DNA of 64,000 nucleotides from Sphingomonadales bacterium (GTDB lineage: Bacteria > Pseudomonadota > Alphaproteobacteria > Sphingomonadales > Sphingomonadaceae), in the NCBI GenBank assembly GCA_025352685.1, contig JANXSN010000073.1, positions 49,248-113,247 of the forward strand, in the 5' to 3' direction. The position numbers and the translations under genes were made by a program. Positions within the stretch are counted from its first letter, which is position 1. Each line of letters opens with the position of its first letter. The notes below the pieces were generated by a model. The model was not told where the DNA came from, ran no database searches, and saw only the letters and a program-made list of their open reading frames with translations. Of the stretch, positions 32,820 to 42,769 are shown one piece after another.

Positions 32820-34243
32820 TCAGCCCGCCAGTCCGGCGAGCGCGGCAAGGCCCGGAAAACTGAAGAATCCTTTTACATCGGTCATCATGGTCACGAATAC
32901 CGCCGATGACACGGCCGGATCAATCTCGAACTTTTCAAGCGCGACCGGGACGAGGATCCCCGAAAGTCCGGCAACGAGATTGTTGATGACCATTGCCGAG
33001 CCGATCACGATTCCGAGCATGGCGTTCCCAAAGATTACCGCGACGGACAATCCGATCATGAGCCCGAGCGCCGAGCCGTTGGCGAGCGCGATCCCGAATT
33101 CGCGCAAGATCATCCGGCGCGTATTTGAACGGGTCAGCTGGTTGGTCGCAAGTGGCCGCACGACGACAGCCAGCGTCTGCGTTCCCGCATTGCCGCCCAT
33201 CCCCGACACGATCGGCATCAGAACAGCGAGCAGGGCGGATTTGGCGATCTCTCGCTGAAACAGCCCGACGACCGAGGTTGCGAGAATCGCAGTGCCGAGG
33301 TCGACGACCAGCCATATCAGACGCGTGCGAACCGTCAGCAGAAACGGCTCGTTGATGTCGCCGTCGCCTGCGCGTGACAGACGCAGAATGTCTTCGCCCG
33401 CCTCCTGCTGAATGACATGCATGATATCATCGACAGTGATCATGCCAGCGAGCCTCGCGCCCCCTGTCGACCACCGCGGCGGAAATCAGCGCGTATTTTT
33501 GAAAGCGAAGCGCGACTTCTTCCTGATCCATATCGACCGGGATGAGCGTCGCTCGCGTTTCATCACGTCAGCGAGGGCGATGTCGCGTGGGGTACGCAGA
33601 ATCCACGATAACTGGCATGAACCGATGGGTTGGTGTGCGGGATCAACGGCAAAGATTTCCCAGAAATCGGTGGTCAAGTCGGCGTCGTCGCGCAAATAAT
33701 CGATTGTCTGCTCGACCGACCAATGTTGCGGCACCCCGATCAATTAGCGCTGCATCAACCGGCCGGCAGACTCCTCGGGATAAGGCAGTGCCGCTTCGAT
33801 TGCGGCACGATCGCCGGCATTCAGTGCGTGCAAGACGGCAGCCTGATCGGCGTCGTCCATGTGGTCGATGATAGCGACTGCATCGTCGGTGTCGAGCTCG
33901 GAGGCGATCTCGCCAACTTGGGCGGCGTCGAGCAAATCAATCATGCCTTCGCGAACGTGATCGTTCATTTCGGCCAGCACGTCCCCATCGAGCATGTTGC
34001 CGAGCGCCGCCGCCATCGCCCCATGTCGGTCCTGTGGTGCGAGTTCGAATAAATCAGCGATATCTGCCGGGTGCAACGGCGAAAGAAGTTGCGTGCACCT
34101 TCGTCGTCGCCTGCTTCGACGCAGGCGATTACCTGACGGACGAAGTCGGGTCGCAGTCGGTCGTCGTCATCCATCGGGGTTTCGAGAGGCGCGTCGCCGC
34201 GCGAGCCATCCCGCGAATCTGCGCGCAGATCGGTCTGGCCCAC
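32820..34243 (-). pseudogene. mgtE: Magnesium transporter MgtE, disrupted by three frameshifts and one in-frame stop
   Basis: N-domain, CBS region and TM domain are collinear but split among ORFs 33965..34243, 33744..34076, 33486..33743 and 32820..33443. Confidence 0.87.
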
Positions 34244-34312
34244 CGTGTGTACCTCCGCGCGCTCGTGGATGTCGAATACTGCCCGCCCCGACTTTTTACG
34301 CCCCCGGTCAAG

Positions 34313-35830
34313 TCAGTGTGAATCGATTACCGGCGCAGGTCCGCTCATCCTGCTGCCACGCATGAGCAGGACGAGCGGAATGACCGCCAGTGCCGCCCAC
34401 ATCATCGCCCAGTAAACGTCTAGGTAGGCGATCATCAACGCCTGCCGATTCACCTCGGCGTCGATGACTCGCATGATGGCTTTGCCTTGAAAACCGACTT
34501 GCTCGAGATAACCGCCATTGAGAAACGGCGCGCTCGTATTGGAGACATGCTTGCCTAAATCGGAATGACTGACCTGTACATTGGTCGCGATCAGCGAGGT
34601 TGTTATCGAAATTGCGACAGATCCGCCGATCGATCGCATCAAATTGTACAAAGATGCAGCCTCTGTCCGCAGTTTCGACGACAGTGTCGTCAGTGCAAGC
34701 AAGTTCATCGGGAGCACCGTCAGGCCAAGACCCAAGCCCTGCACCCAACCGCTCCAGATTATCGGTCCCGAATCCATTTCGAGGTCGAACCCCGTCATCA
34801 TGCCGAGTGAAATTGCCACCAGCGATACGCCGACGAGGATGGTTGCGCGGGGGTCTACCTTTCGCGCGAGCCGTCCGGCAATCAGCATCCCGATCATCGT
34901 GCCTGCCCCGCGCGGTGCGGTCAGCAGACCGGCGTTGAGAACAGGGTAGCCAAAAAGTCGCTGCAGCATCGGCGCGACCAGCGCCGCGCCCGCGACAAGG
35001 ATTCCACCGATAACGGCAATTGCTGTTATTGCCGTCAGGAAATTACGGTCTGTAAACAGGACTTTGGGGAGCAAAGTGTCATGCGACTTTGCCGTGTGGA
35101 CGCCAAACATCCATATCCCGGCGACAGCAATGGCAAGTTCGATCCAGGTCTCCGGGGCATCGAACCAGTCGAGCTGCGAGCCGCGATCGAGCATGATTTG
35201 CAGCGAGCACAGCCCCACGGCGAGCAATCCAAATCCGGTCCAGTCAAACCGCCGCTGACTCGGTTGACCATTGTCGAGCAACATCCAGGCCCCGATCATC
35301 GCGGGGATGCCGATGGGCACGTTGATGAAGAACACCCACCGCCAGTTGAAATTGTCGGTTAACCAGCCGCCGAGCACGGGGCCCATGATCGGACCCACCA
35401 TGATAACCATCCCCCAGATCGTCATCGCCTGCGCGTGATTTTCGGGCGGATTGATGTCGTACATGATCGCCTGACTCATCGGCATCAGGAACGCCCCGAA
35501 CAGACCTTGGGCAAAGCGAAACGCAATCATGGCAGGAAGCGAGGCCGCGATCCCGCACAACGCCGAGGAGATCGTGAAGCCGATGATCGCGACGGTAAAC
35601 AGGTTCCGTCGCCCGACCTTGTCCGACAAAAACCCCGTCGTGGGCATCGCGATGGCGGTGGCAAGGATATAGCTGGTCAGCACCCAGGCGATGCTCTCGG
35701 GATTTGCACCGAGTGCCGCCTGCATGTTGGGCAGCGCGACGTTGGCGATCGTCGTGTCGACCACGACAATCATCGTTGCGGCCATGATGACCAGCGTAAT
35801 CAGGCGACGGCGGACAGGCGGAATCGTCAT
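34313..35830 (-). CDS. DHA2 family MFS multidrug efflux permease (EmrB-like)
   Basis: VVVDTTIANVALPNMQAALGA...FLSDKVGRRNLF; 14-TM type. Confidence 0.92.
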   Translation of the reverse strand: MTIPPVRRRLITLVIMAATMIVVVDTTIANVALPNMQAALGANPESIAWVLTSYILATAIAMPTTGFLSDKVGRRNLFTVAIIGFTISSALCGIAASLPAMIAFRFAQGLFGAFLMPMSQAIMYDINPPENHAQAMTIWGMVIMVGPIMGPVLGGWLTDNFNWRWVFFINVPIGIPAMIGAWMLLDNGQPSQRRFDWTGFGLLAVGLCSLQIMLDRGSQLDWFDAPETWIELAIAVAGIWMFGVHTAKSHDTLLPKVLFTDRNFLTAITAIAVIGGILVAGAALVAPMLQRLFGYPVLNAGLLTAPRGAGTMIGMLIAGRLARKVDPRATILVGVSLVAISLGMMTGFDLEMDSGPIIWSGWVQGLGLGLTVLPMNLLALTTLSSKLRTEAASLYNLMRSIGGSVAISITTSLIATNVQVSHSDLGKHVSNTSAPFLNGGYLEQVGFQGKAIMRVIDAEVNRQALMIAYLDVYWAMMWAALAVIPLVLLMRGSRMSGPAPVIDSH

Positions 35831-35885
35831 TGTTCTTCTCGCTAGGGGAGTTGGGAACGCCGGACCAGCACCTTATATCTTGTTT

Positions 35886-36899
35886 ATGGCTTATCGACTT
35901 TCCGTACTCGACCAGTCTCCGATTGCCGAGGGAACCACTGCCGCTGACGCGCTTGCCAACACGCTCGATCTGGCGCGCCAGGCCGACGCGCTCGGATACG
36001 ACCGTTACTGGCTTGCCGAACATCACGCCTCGCCAGGTTTGGCCGGCGCCGCCCCCGAGGCGTTGATCGGGCCCGTGGCGCTGGCAACGTCGCGTATTCG
36101 AGTGGGATCGGGCGGGATCATGCTGCCGCATTATTCACCGTTCAAAGTGGCGGAGACGTTTGCGCTGCTTGCCGCGCTGGCGCCCAACCGGATTGATCTG
36201 GGGCTCGGTCGCGCGCCAGGCAGTGACCAGCGCACTGCTTTTGCCCTTCAGCGTGATCGGACCCGGCGCATGCCGGTCGACGATTTTCCAAATAATCTGG
36301 CAGAAACGATTGCTTATCTGGACGGCACGATGCCTGGCGATCATCCCTTTGCCGCGTTGCAGGATACGCTGCCAACGGGCGGGGGCGTGCTCGACGTCTG
36401 GTTGCTTGGCAGTTCGCACGATTCGGCAATGTGGGCAGCGCAGGCCGGGCTTCCTTATTGCATTGCCGACTTCATCAATTCCGAGGGCGTGCCGCTCGCT
36501 GAACTCTACCGCGCCCAATTCCGGCCAGGCAGGATAAAGGCACCGCACCTCATGGTCGCCACCTGGGCCATCGCTGCGCCGACGCGGATCGAAGCCGAGA
36601 CGCTAGCGTTGCCGGCTTCAATGATGTTCGCGCATCTGATTCGAGGCGAGCTCATTGCCGTGCCATCGGTGGAACGCGCCCAGGCGTGGGCCGCCGAGCA
36701 CGGCGACTCGCGTCGCCGCCGCCGCACGACGCTCGGAACGTCGGCACAGGTGCACGCACAGCTCGATGAGGTCGCTGCGCTCTACGGGGCCGACGAGCTG
36801 ATGCTGGTCAACATCATCCCCGATCATGCGGCACGCGTGCGCAGCTATGCGTTGATTGCCGCCGAATATGGGCTGGCAGCTTTGGCAAAGGCTGCCTAA
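35886..36899 (+). CDS. LLM class flavin-dependent oxidoreductase
   Basis: YRLSVLDQSPIAEGTT...LGYDRYWLAEHHASPGLAGAAPE; RIDLGLGRAPGSD. Confidence 0.93.
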   Translation: MAYRLSVLDQSPIAEGTTAADALANTLDLARQADALGYDRYWLAEHHASPGLAGAAPEALIGPVALATSRIRVGSGGIMLPHYSPFKVAETFALLAALAPNRIDLGLGRAPGSDQRTAFALQRDRTRRMPVDDFPNNLAETIAYLDGTMPGDHPFAALQDTLPTGGGVLDVWLLGSSHDSAMWAAQAGLPYCIADFINSEGVPLAELYRAQFRPGRIKAPHLMVATWAIAAPTRIEAETLALPASMMFAHLIRGELIAVPSVERAQAWAAEHGDSRRRRRTTLGTSAQVHAQLDEVAALYGADELMLVNIIPDHAARVRSYALIAAEYGLAALAKAA

Positions 36900-36927
36900 G
36901 GGCGGCGCAGATTTTCGCGAAAGGACC

Positions 36928-37377
36928 ATGATGGCCGACACTTTGAACCTGACACTCGACACCGGCGAAGTAACGATCAAGCTGCGCCCCGACCTCGCCC
37001 CAGACCATGTCGCCCGCATCACGCAACTTGCGACCGAAGGATTCTATGACGGCGTTGTGTTCCACCGGGTCATCCCTGGCTTTATGGCGCAGGGGGGCGA
37101 CCCGACCGGCACGGGCATGAGTGGTTCCAAACTGCCCGATCTAAAGTCGGAGTTCAGCCGAGAATCCCATGTCCGCGGCGTATGCTCGATGGCGCGCACC
37201 AATCAGCCGCACACCGCCAACAGCCAGTTCTTCATTTGCCTCGACGACGCGACGTTCCTTGATGGTCAGTATACCGTCTGGGGCGAAGTGACGTCGGGCA
37301 TGGAGGCCGTCGACGCCTTGCCCAAGGGCGAGCCGCCGCGCGTGCCTGGCAAAATCGTGAAAGCGACGGTCGCCTGA
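36928..37377 (+). CDS. Cyclophilin-type peptidyl-prolyl isomerase
   Basis: GFYDGVVFHRVIPGFMAQGGDPTGTG; NSQFFICLDDATFLDGQYTVWG. Confidence 0.95.
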   Translation: MMADTLNLTLDTGEVTIKLRPDLAPDHVARITQLATEGFYDGVVFHRVIPGFMAQGGDPTGTGMSGSKLPDLKSEFSRESHVRGVCSMARTNQPHTANSQFFICLDDATFLDGQYTVWGEVTSGMEAVDALPKGEPPRVPGKIVKATVA

Positions 37378-37492
37378 ACGATCGGCATACGATGCGACAA
37401 CGCGGCATCGTTGGCCGTGCTAGGATCGAGTTGTCCGGAACGAGGGCGTGAGGGCTCTCTGATCTTGTCATCGCCGAGCGGCCATGGTGAAC

Positions 37493-38380
37493 CTACGCCG
37501 TGGCCGCCATCGCCCCGACCAACCAGTCATGGAACAGCTTGACCGGTCGCGTCTCGAGGGCGCGCGGGCGGCAGACAAACCAATAGCTGTACGGGCTCTC
37601 GACCTCGACATCGAACACGCGGGTCAGTCTGGCATCCTGGGCACCCGTCAAATGGCTTCCGTGCATGAAGGCGACGCCTAACCCCTGCGCCGCGGCATCA
37701 AGCATCAATTGACCCGAATCGAACAAATCAGTCGACACCGGTTCAATCGTCGGCATCCCGACGGCCTTGCGCCATTCCGCAAACGTGTCGGGCATGTCGC
37801 GGTGCAAAAACACAGTCAGATCGGCCAGTTGCGCCGGCTTGGTCAAGGGCTGCCCGCCAACTGTAAGCGTGCTCGCAGCGATGGCGAATACCTCGTTCCG
37901 ATCAAGCCGGCGCGCGTAAAGCGCCGGATCGACGTCGCGTGAGAGCACGATTGCTGCGTCTATGCCGTCGCCCAGACGCGCCGTTGCGTGGCCGCCAGTA
38001 TCGATGTCGAGGTGTAACGCCGGGTGCGAGGCCCGCAGGTCGGGCAAGCACGGCATCAGGCGTTGCGAGGCAAACAACGGTAGCACGCCGAGCCGCAGCC
38101 GCATGATTCCGCCATGCCCCGCAATGGTTTCGATGGCATCGGACAGTTGGTCGATCGCGGGCGCCACGAGCGCCAGCAGTCTGTCGCCATCACCGTTCAT
38201 AACAAGTGCGTGGTGCCGTCGTTCAAACAGCGGCTTTCCGATGAAGCGTTCGAGTGATTGCAAGCGGCGGCTGAGCGCGGGCGACGACAGCGATAGTTCT
38301 TCGGCGGCAGCTTTCACCGATCCGCTACGGGCGACCGCAACGAACGCTTCGACTCCTGACAGCGATGGCAGACGACGCAT
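37493..38380 (-). CDS. LysR family transcriptional regulator (GcvA-like)
   Basis: RRLPSLSGVEAFVAVARSGSVKAAAEELSLSSPALSRRLQSLERFIGKPLFERR HTH. Confidence 0.92.
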   Translation of the reverse strand: MRRLPSLSGVEAFVAVARSGSVKAAAEELSLSSPALSRRLQSLERFIGKPLFERRHHALVMNGDGDRLLALVAPAIDQLSDAIETIAGHGGIMRLRLGVLPLFASQRLMPCLPDLRASHPALHLDIDTGGHATARLGDGIDAAIVLSRDVDPALYARRLDRNEVFAIAASTLTVGGQPLTKPAQLADLTVFLHRDMPDTFAEWRKAVGMPTIEPVSTDLFDSGQLMLDAAAQGLGVAFMHGSHLTGAQDARLTRVFDVEVESPYSYWFVCRPRALETRPVKLFHDWLVGAMAATA

Positions 38381-38467
38381 CGTCTTTGGTCCCGTTCCTT
38401 TGCGCAGCGACGATAAGACCGCGCTACCTCGCCAGACATTGAGCCTCAGCTGGCGTTCCGATGCAAG

Positions 38468-38510
38468 TTGCAATCAACGCAACCTCGATTATTCTTTTCG
38501 CACTTGCGAA
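38468..38510. promoter_or_regulatory. Two LysR-type (T-N11-A) dyads: TTGCAATCAACGCAA (38468-38482) and TTCGCACTTGCGAA (38497-38510)
   Basis: Inverted repeats TGC-N7-GCA and TTCGCA-CT-TGCGAA between lysR and the candidate sRNA. Confidence 0.5.
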
Positions 38511-38525
38511 GAGTTATGCTGCACT

Positions 38526-38601
38526 GCACATAGAAAATGCCTTTTAGGCATCCTCTCCTAAAACTTTTACGGGCCAGTCGGCAACGACTGGCCCCTTTTT
38601 T
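38526..38601 (+). ncRNA. Candidate small RNA ending in an intrinsic terminator
   Basis: Hairpin AUGCC-UUUUA-GGCAU, CAUCCUCUCCUAAAAC linker, GGGCCAGUCG-GCAA-CGACUGGCCC + U6; TATGCT -10-like element at 38515; no plausible ORF. Confidence 0.5.
38571..38601 (+). terminator. Rho-independent terminator with GCAA tetraloop
   Basis: 10-bp perfect stem 38571-38580/38585-38594 followed by TTTTTT on the + strand. Confidence 0.88.
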
Positions 38602-38611
38602 ACGTTCTGCC

Positions 38612-39925
38612 TCAGTCGCTGGTCTTTTCGATCCTCATGACGGCGTAAACGAGCAGTGCGAACGCCAGTACGGCCGCAAAAAGATAGGGCAAAGGTTGCC
38701 AGACCTCGTACAGTCCGATGCCAATTGAGGGCCCCAAGACAAATGACGCCCCGTTGATCGATGTGACCCGCCCTGCGACCGCCCCCTGAAGCTCGGGGCC
38801 GACTGCAAGCGACGATCCGGCGGTATAGCCCGGACGGGCAAAGCCGAATCCAGCCGACGTCAGGGCAAAAGCGACAGAAAGACCGTATAGGGTGTTCGAT
38901 GCGCTGATCATCAGGCATCCTGCGCCGCCGAGCGCCAAGCCGGTAATGACTAACGAGCGTGGCGCCATGTTCAACAGGGGAATGAGGCCCCATTGGACCA
39001 GAAGCGCAGCAAACGCGCCCGTCATCAGAACAAGACCGACCGACTGTTGTCCCAGCGTCGGATCGACGCCGAGCCTGTCGAGTACCAGAAACCCTATCGC
39101 TTGCCCGGCCATGGCCTGCGCGTGGCCCATCACCAGGCCGACGAGCATCCACGGCCAGATCCGCGCGTCCGTTATCTTCAATACCGCTGTTGACGGTTCG
39201 GAAACCGCTGCTGTGACACTGGCGCCAGTCAAATTACCCCCGATCGACGGGTAGCTGGTAGCAGCGCCGCGTGTCACGATGCCGGGAGTGTCGTTGGGCA
39301 GCCGTGCCCAAGCGGCTGCCAACACGACGAAACCCGTGAACGCAAAGAAATACGCCGGGCCGGCCAGGCCAACACCTGGCAGCACAAAAAATGGCGCGAG
39401 TGCCGGCCCCAATATCGTCCCCAGCCCAAAGGCGGAAGCCAACAGTGTCAGCGCCTTTGTTCTGTCTTCGCGTGTCGTTCGCGAGGCGAGGATTGCTTGC
39501 GCGGCCGGCGGTGCCGCCGCGCCAAACAAGCCGTAGATCACCCGCGCGCAGACAAAAGCAGCGATTGTCGCAACTGGACTGATTAGCCCGTTAATACCGG
39601 CAGTGAGAAACACGGCGCAAAGAAGCACGGAAACCGAAAAACCTGCCAGTCCGACCAGGACCATTCGCCGCCGGCCGGTATGGTCGGATTTTCGTGCCCA
39701 GATCGGCGCGGCGATGACCCAGACCAGCGCAGACACCGAAAAGGCGACGGCGATGACGTTGTCGTGGATCTTCAGCGATCGTCCGATTGCCGGCATCACC
39801 GACTGCAAAGCCGTATTACCCGCGCCGATCACCAGCATGACCATAAACAGCAATGCGAAATCGCGTTCAATTCGGGGCCTGGTCAGTTTGGGCCGCGCAA
39901 TCTTCAAAGAGGCAAGAGACGGCAT
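38612..39925 (-). CDS. MFS transporter
   Basis: VFSVSALVWVIAAPIWARKSDHTGRRRMVLVGLAGF-like loop motif; 12 hydrophobic segments. Confidence 0.88.
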   Translation of the reverse strand: MPSLASLKIARPKLTRPRIERDFALLFMVMLVIGAGNTALQSVMPAIGRSLKIHDNVIAVAFSVSALVWVIAAPIWARKSDHTGRRRMVLVGLAGFSVSVLLCAVFLTAGINGLISPVATIAAFVCARVIYGLFGAAAPPAAQAILASRTTREDRTKALTLLASAFGLGTILGPALAPFFVLPGVGLAGPAYFFAFTGFVVLAAAWARLPNDTPGIVTRGAATSYPSIGGNLTGASVTAAVSEPSTAVLKITDARIWPWMLVGLVMGHAQAMAGQAIGFLVLDRLGVDPTLGQQSVGLVLMTGAFAALLVQWGLIPLLNMAPRSLVITGLALGGAGCLMISASNTLYGLSVAFALTSAGFGFARPGYTAGSSLAVGPELQGAVAGRVTSINGASFVLGPSIGIGLYEVWQPLPYLFAAVLAFALLVYAVMRIEKTSD

Positions 39926-39954
39926 GTTTCGACCGTTAGGCCGGGAACCGCGTG

Positions 39955-41145
39955 CTAGTCGATCCAAATATGGAGGCGCCGCGTCATGCTGAGGTCGAGG
40001 ACGGCGACCAGGAAGTAACAGATGGCGTTACGGACCCGGTCGGGTACACTGCCGATTCCGCTGAACTCGACGAGATGGCGCTCGCATGCACGGGCCAACT
40101 CGCCATCGATGTAAAGACGCATCGCATCGGAAAAGGCGGCGCTGTCGATGCGCAGCATGATTTCCAGATTGAGGAATAGACTGCGCGGGTCGAAGTTGGC
40201 GCTGCCGATGTAGACAATATGATCAATCACGTAGAGCTTAGTGTGCAATCGACAGGGTGCATACTCGAATACTCTGGTGCCTTTGCGTAACAAACCGGGA
40301 AATGTGAAACGGGCCGCGGCAATGGTTGCCGCATTGTCGGTTTTTCCGGCCGTCATAACCCGCGCACGTCCGCGTTGCGCCACCCGGTCGATCAATCGCG
40401 TGAAGCGTGGTGTCGGTGCAAAATAGGCCGCAACAAGCGACGCATCGTTCGCACGCAGCAAATCGTCGCGGATCGTCCGCAACCACGGGGAGAGACGGCG
40501 AAGCGGTCCGCCGTGCAGCCAGCGCACGCTACCAACGGGGTTGCTCCATCGACCCAGCGCCTGGCGCAGGTCGCGCATCTTGGCTTTTGGGGTGTGTGTC
40601 CACGCGAACAATGTGTCGAAATAGCCTGTTAAACGTGCCGCCGCCGGTCCGTCGATGCGCAACCCCAAGTCGCGCCATGCTGTTTCTCCGCCGCCTGCGT
40701 CAAAATCCGCAAAATACGCGTCGGCAATGTTGAAACCGCCGATCAACGCGCGTTGTTCGTCGGCGAGCGCCATCTTCTGGTGGTTCCGCAGAAGATAGCG
40801 CCGCCCCCAGCGTGGGATAAATACGCAAACCTCAACTCCCGCCCGCTTGAGCGGCTTGAGGAAATCGTCTTGCCCCGTCGTGTCGCTGCCAAAGCCGTCG
40901 AGCACGAGCTTGACCGCCACACCCCGATTCGCCGCATCAATCATTGCGTCACGGACCCGGTGTCCGGCGGCATCGTGGGCAAAGATATAATACAGCAGCC
41001 GCAACGATGTCTGCGCGCCGTCGATGAGCGCAATCAGACCGCTCAAGCGCTCCTCCCCGCGTGTCAGCACGGTCAGCGTGTTGCCGTCGACGGTGTGGCG
41101 GTTCGTCACGCGTCGTGCTGTCGGCCTTACGGTGCGACTTGACAA
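39955..41145 (-). CDS. Phospholipase D-like / cardiolipin synthase family protein
   Basis: Two degenerate HKD regions ([50 protein letters not shown]). Confidence 0.9.
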   Translation of the reverse strand: MSSRTVRPTARRVTNRHTVDGNTLTVLTRGEERLSGLIALIDGAQTSLRLLYYIFAHDAAGHRVRDAMIDAANRGVAVKLVLDGFGSDTTGQDDFLKPLKRAGVEVCVFIPRWGRRYLLRNHQKMALADEQRALIGGFNIADAYFADFDAGGGETAWRDLGLRIDGPAAARLTGYFDTLFAWTHTPKAKMRDLRQALGRWSNPVGSVRWLHGGPLRRLSPWLRTIRDDLLRANDASLVAAYFAPTPRFTRLIDRVAQRGRARVMTAGKTDNAATIAAARFTFPGLLRKGTRVFEYAPCRLHTKLYVIDHIVYIGSANFDPRSLFLNLEIMLRIDSAAFSDAMRLYIDGELARACERHLVEFSGIGSVPDRVRNAICYFLVAVLDLSMTRRLHIWID

Positions 41146-41229
41146 GATTGGGTTTTGCGTTGCGTTTTGCCGGCGGCGCTGCTAGGCAGTTGCGCTTTCC
41201 TGCATCACCGATTCCAAGGATTTCAGCCG

Positions 41230-41574
41230 ATGGCGCGCGTCACAGTCGAAGATTGCGTCGACAAGATTCCTAACCGTTTCGATTTGGTCCTGCTCGCGGC
41301 ACAGCGTGCGCGACAGATTTCAGGCGGAGCCGAGCTTACAATCGATCGCGACCGCGACAAGAACCCGGTCGTGGCGTTGCGCGAGATTTCCGAAGAAATG
41401 GTGGTCCCGGCTGAACTGATGGAAGCCCTGATTGGCAACCTCCAAAAGGTTCAAGTCGACGACGACGATGCCGTCGACGAAATGGGTTCGCTCAGCCAGT
41501 CGGCAGAAGCGCTGCGTTTGACAGCGGCCGCGCCGCCACGGAACCAGAATCTGGGCGCCGATTACGACGGCTGA
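41230..41574 (+). CDS. rpoZ: DNA-directed RNA polymerase subunit omega
   Basis: [30 protein letters not shown]. Confidence 0.96.
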   Translation: MARVTVEDCVDKIPNRFDLVLLAAQRARQISGGAELTIDRDRDKNPVVALREISEEMVVPAELMEALIGNLQKVQVDDDDAVDEMGSLSQSAEALRLTAAAPPRNQNLGADYDG

Positions 41575-41733
41575 ACAGATCGCGTAGCGATATGACGCAA
41601 CGCTAAGCGAGAACTGGGAACGGCGGCACGGGTCTATGGACTTTGGCTGCGCTACCACTGCGGTGCCAGTGCGCCCCGTTTCGAGGTAGGTCGGTGCATC
41701 AGACGTGGCGGTCCGCTGCGGCTGTGGACCGCG

Positions 41734-42225
41734 CTAAGCGACAGCCCTCAGTTTCACCGCTTCCAGGGGCGTGATGTCCTCGGCATGCGCCCAACACAGG
41801 TCATGCAACTCGAGTTCGCGTCCGTCGTGCGACAGGATCGCGATTTTGCGGATCGGCTGATTGTCGCACATGTCGACCAGCACCGGGGTCGAGGGGATGC
41901 CCGATTCCCACTTTTCGCCCCACTGCCTCAGCGCAAGCATGGCAGGCAGCAATTCAGCACCTTTTTGCGTCAGTCGATATTCGACCTTGCGTCGGTCTTC
42001 GGCCATGGCCTCGCGTGATAAGATGCCGTGATCGACCAACCGTCCGAGCCGGTTTGCAAGGATGTTGCGGGCAATGCCAAGCGTGGACTGAAACTCTTCA
42101 AAATGGTGCAGGCCGTTGTAGGCGGCACGCAAAATCAGGAACGACCATCGTTCGCCCATCGCCTCAAGTGCGGCAGGCAGAGCGCAATCGGCGAGCTCGC
42201 GGAGATTCTCTTTTAAATGTCCCAT
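41734..42225 (-). CDS. HxlR family transcriptional regulator
   Basis: CALPAALEAMGERWSFLILRAAYNGLHHFEEFQSTLGIARNILANRLGRLVDHGIL. Confidence 0.93.
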   Translation of the reverse strand: MGHLKENLRELADCALPAALEAMGERWSFLILRAAYNGLHHFEEFQSTLGIARNILANRLGRLVDHGILSREAMAEDRRKVEYRLTQKGAELLPAMLALRQWGEKWESGIPSTPVLVDMCDNQPIRKIAILSHDGRELELHDLCWAHAEDITPLEAVKLRAVA

Positions 42226-42363
42226 CCTGTGGTCAAACCTATCCTAATTTGACTGCCATACAACACCGAAAAAAATATTGCAGTGCCACATAGGTTTTTA
42301 CTTGCAACTATTTTGCTAGAGGAGTAGGTAGCAATTCGCAACTGGAAATAAAAGGACCTCCCC

Positions 42364-42681
42364 ATGTCTCGTTCCACTTCTCTGATCTCGCTCGCTGCTG
42401 CAGCCTTCACGCTGGTCGTCTCGGTTCCGGCATCGGCGCAAATGCCGAATTATCATGCCGTTCCCATCACCAAAATTGCTGCTTCGAACAGCGTCATCGT
42501 CGGTGAAACCTTGTGGAATTGCGGCGCTGCGGGATGCACGACTGGCGCAGCGACCGCGCGTCCAGCCATCGTGTGCGAGCAAACTGCCAAGAAGTTTGGC
42601 AAACTGGAAAGCTTTACCGTTGATACAACGGCATTTGACGACGCCGCGCTGGCCAAGTGCAATGCGAAGGTCAAGGCCTGA
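42364..42681 (+). CDS. Small secreted protein, CC_3452-like family
   Basis: Signal peptide ...SVPASAQ; SNSVIVGETLWNCGAAGCTTGAATARPAIVCEQTAKKFGKLESF. Confidence 0.75.
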   Translation: MSRSTSLISLAAAAFTLVVSVPASAQMPNYHAVPITKIAASNSVIVGETLWNCGAAGCTTGAATARPAIVCEQTAKKFGKLESFTVDTTAFDDAALAKCNAKVKA

Positions 42682-42719
42682 CCGTTTTGGCGCGTTTCCT
42701 TCCCGAGGCGCGCTGATTT

Positions 42720-42756
42720 GCGGGGCCGTGACCATTGTCGCGGCCCCGCTTTCTTT
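42720..42756 (+). terminator. Intrinsic terminator
   Basis: GCGGGGCCG...CGGCCCCGC followed by TTTCTTT. Confidence 0.75.
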
Positions 42757-42769
42757 ATAGGCGGCTCGC

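Noticed and set aside
35244-36131. 295-aa minus ORF overlapping the EmrB-like and LLM oxidoreductase genes
   Set aside because: Frame shadow; repeats of His/Arg/Asp from the alternative reading of the MFS gene.
37378-37492. ACGATGC...GCATCGT inverted repeat between ppi and lysR
   Set aside because: 7-bp stem without a T-run; too weak to call a terminator or operator.
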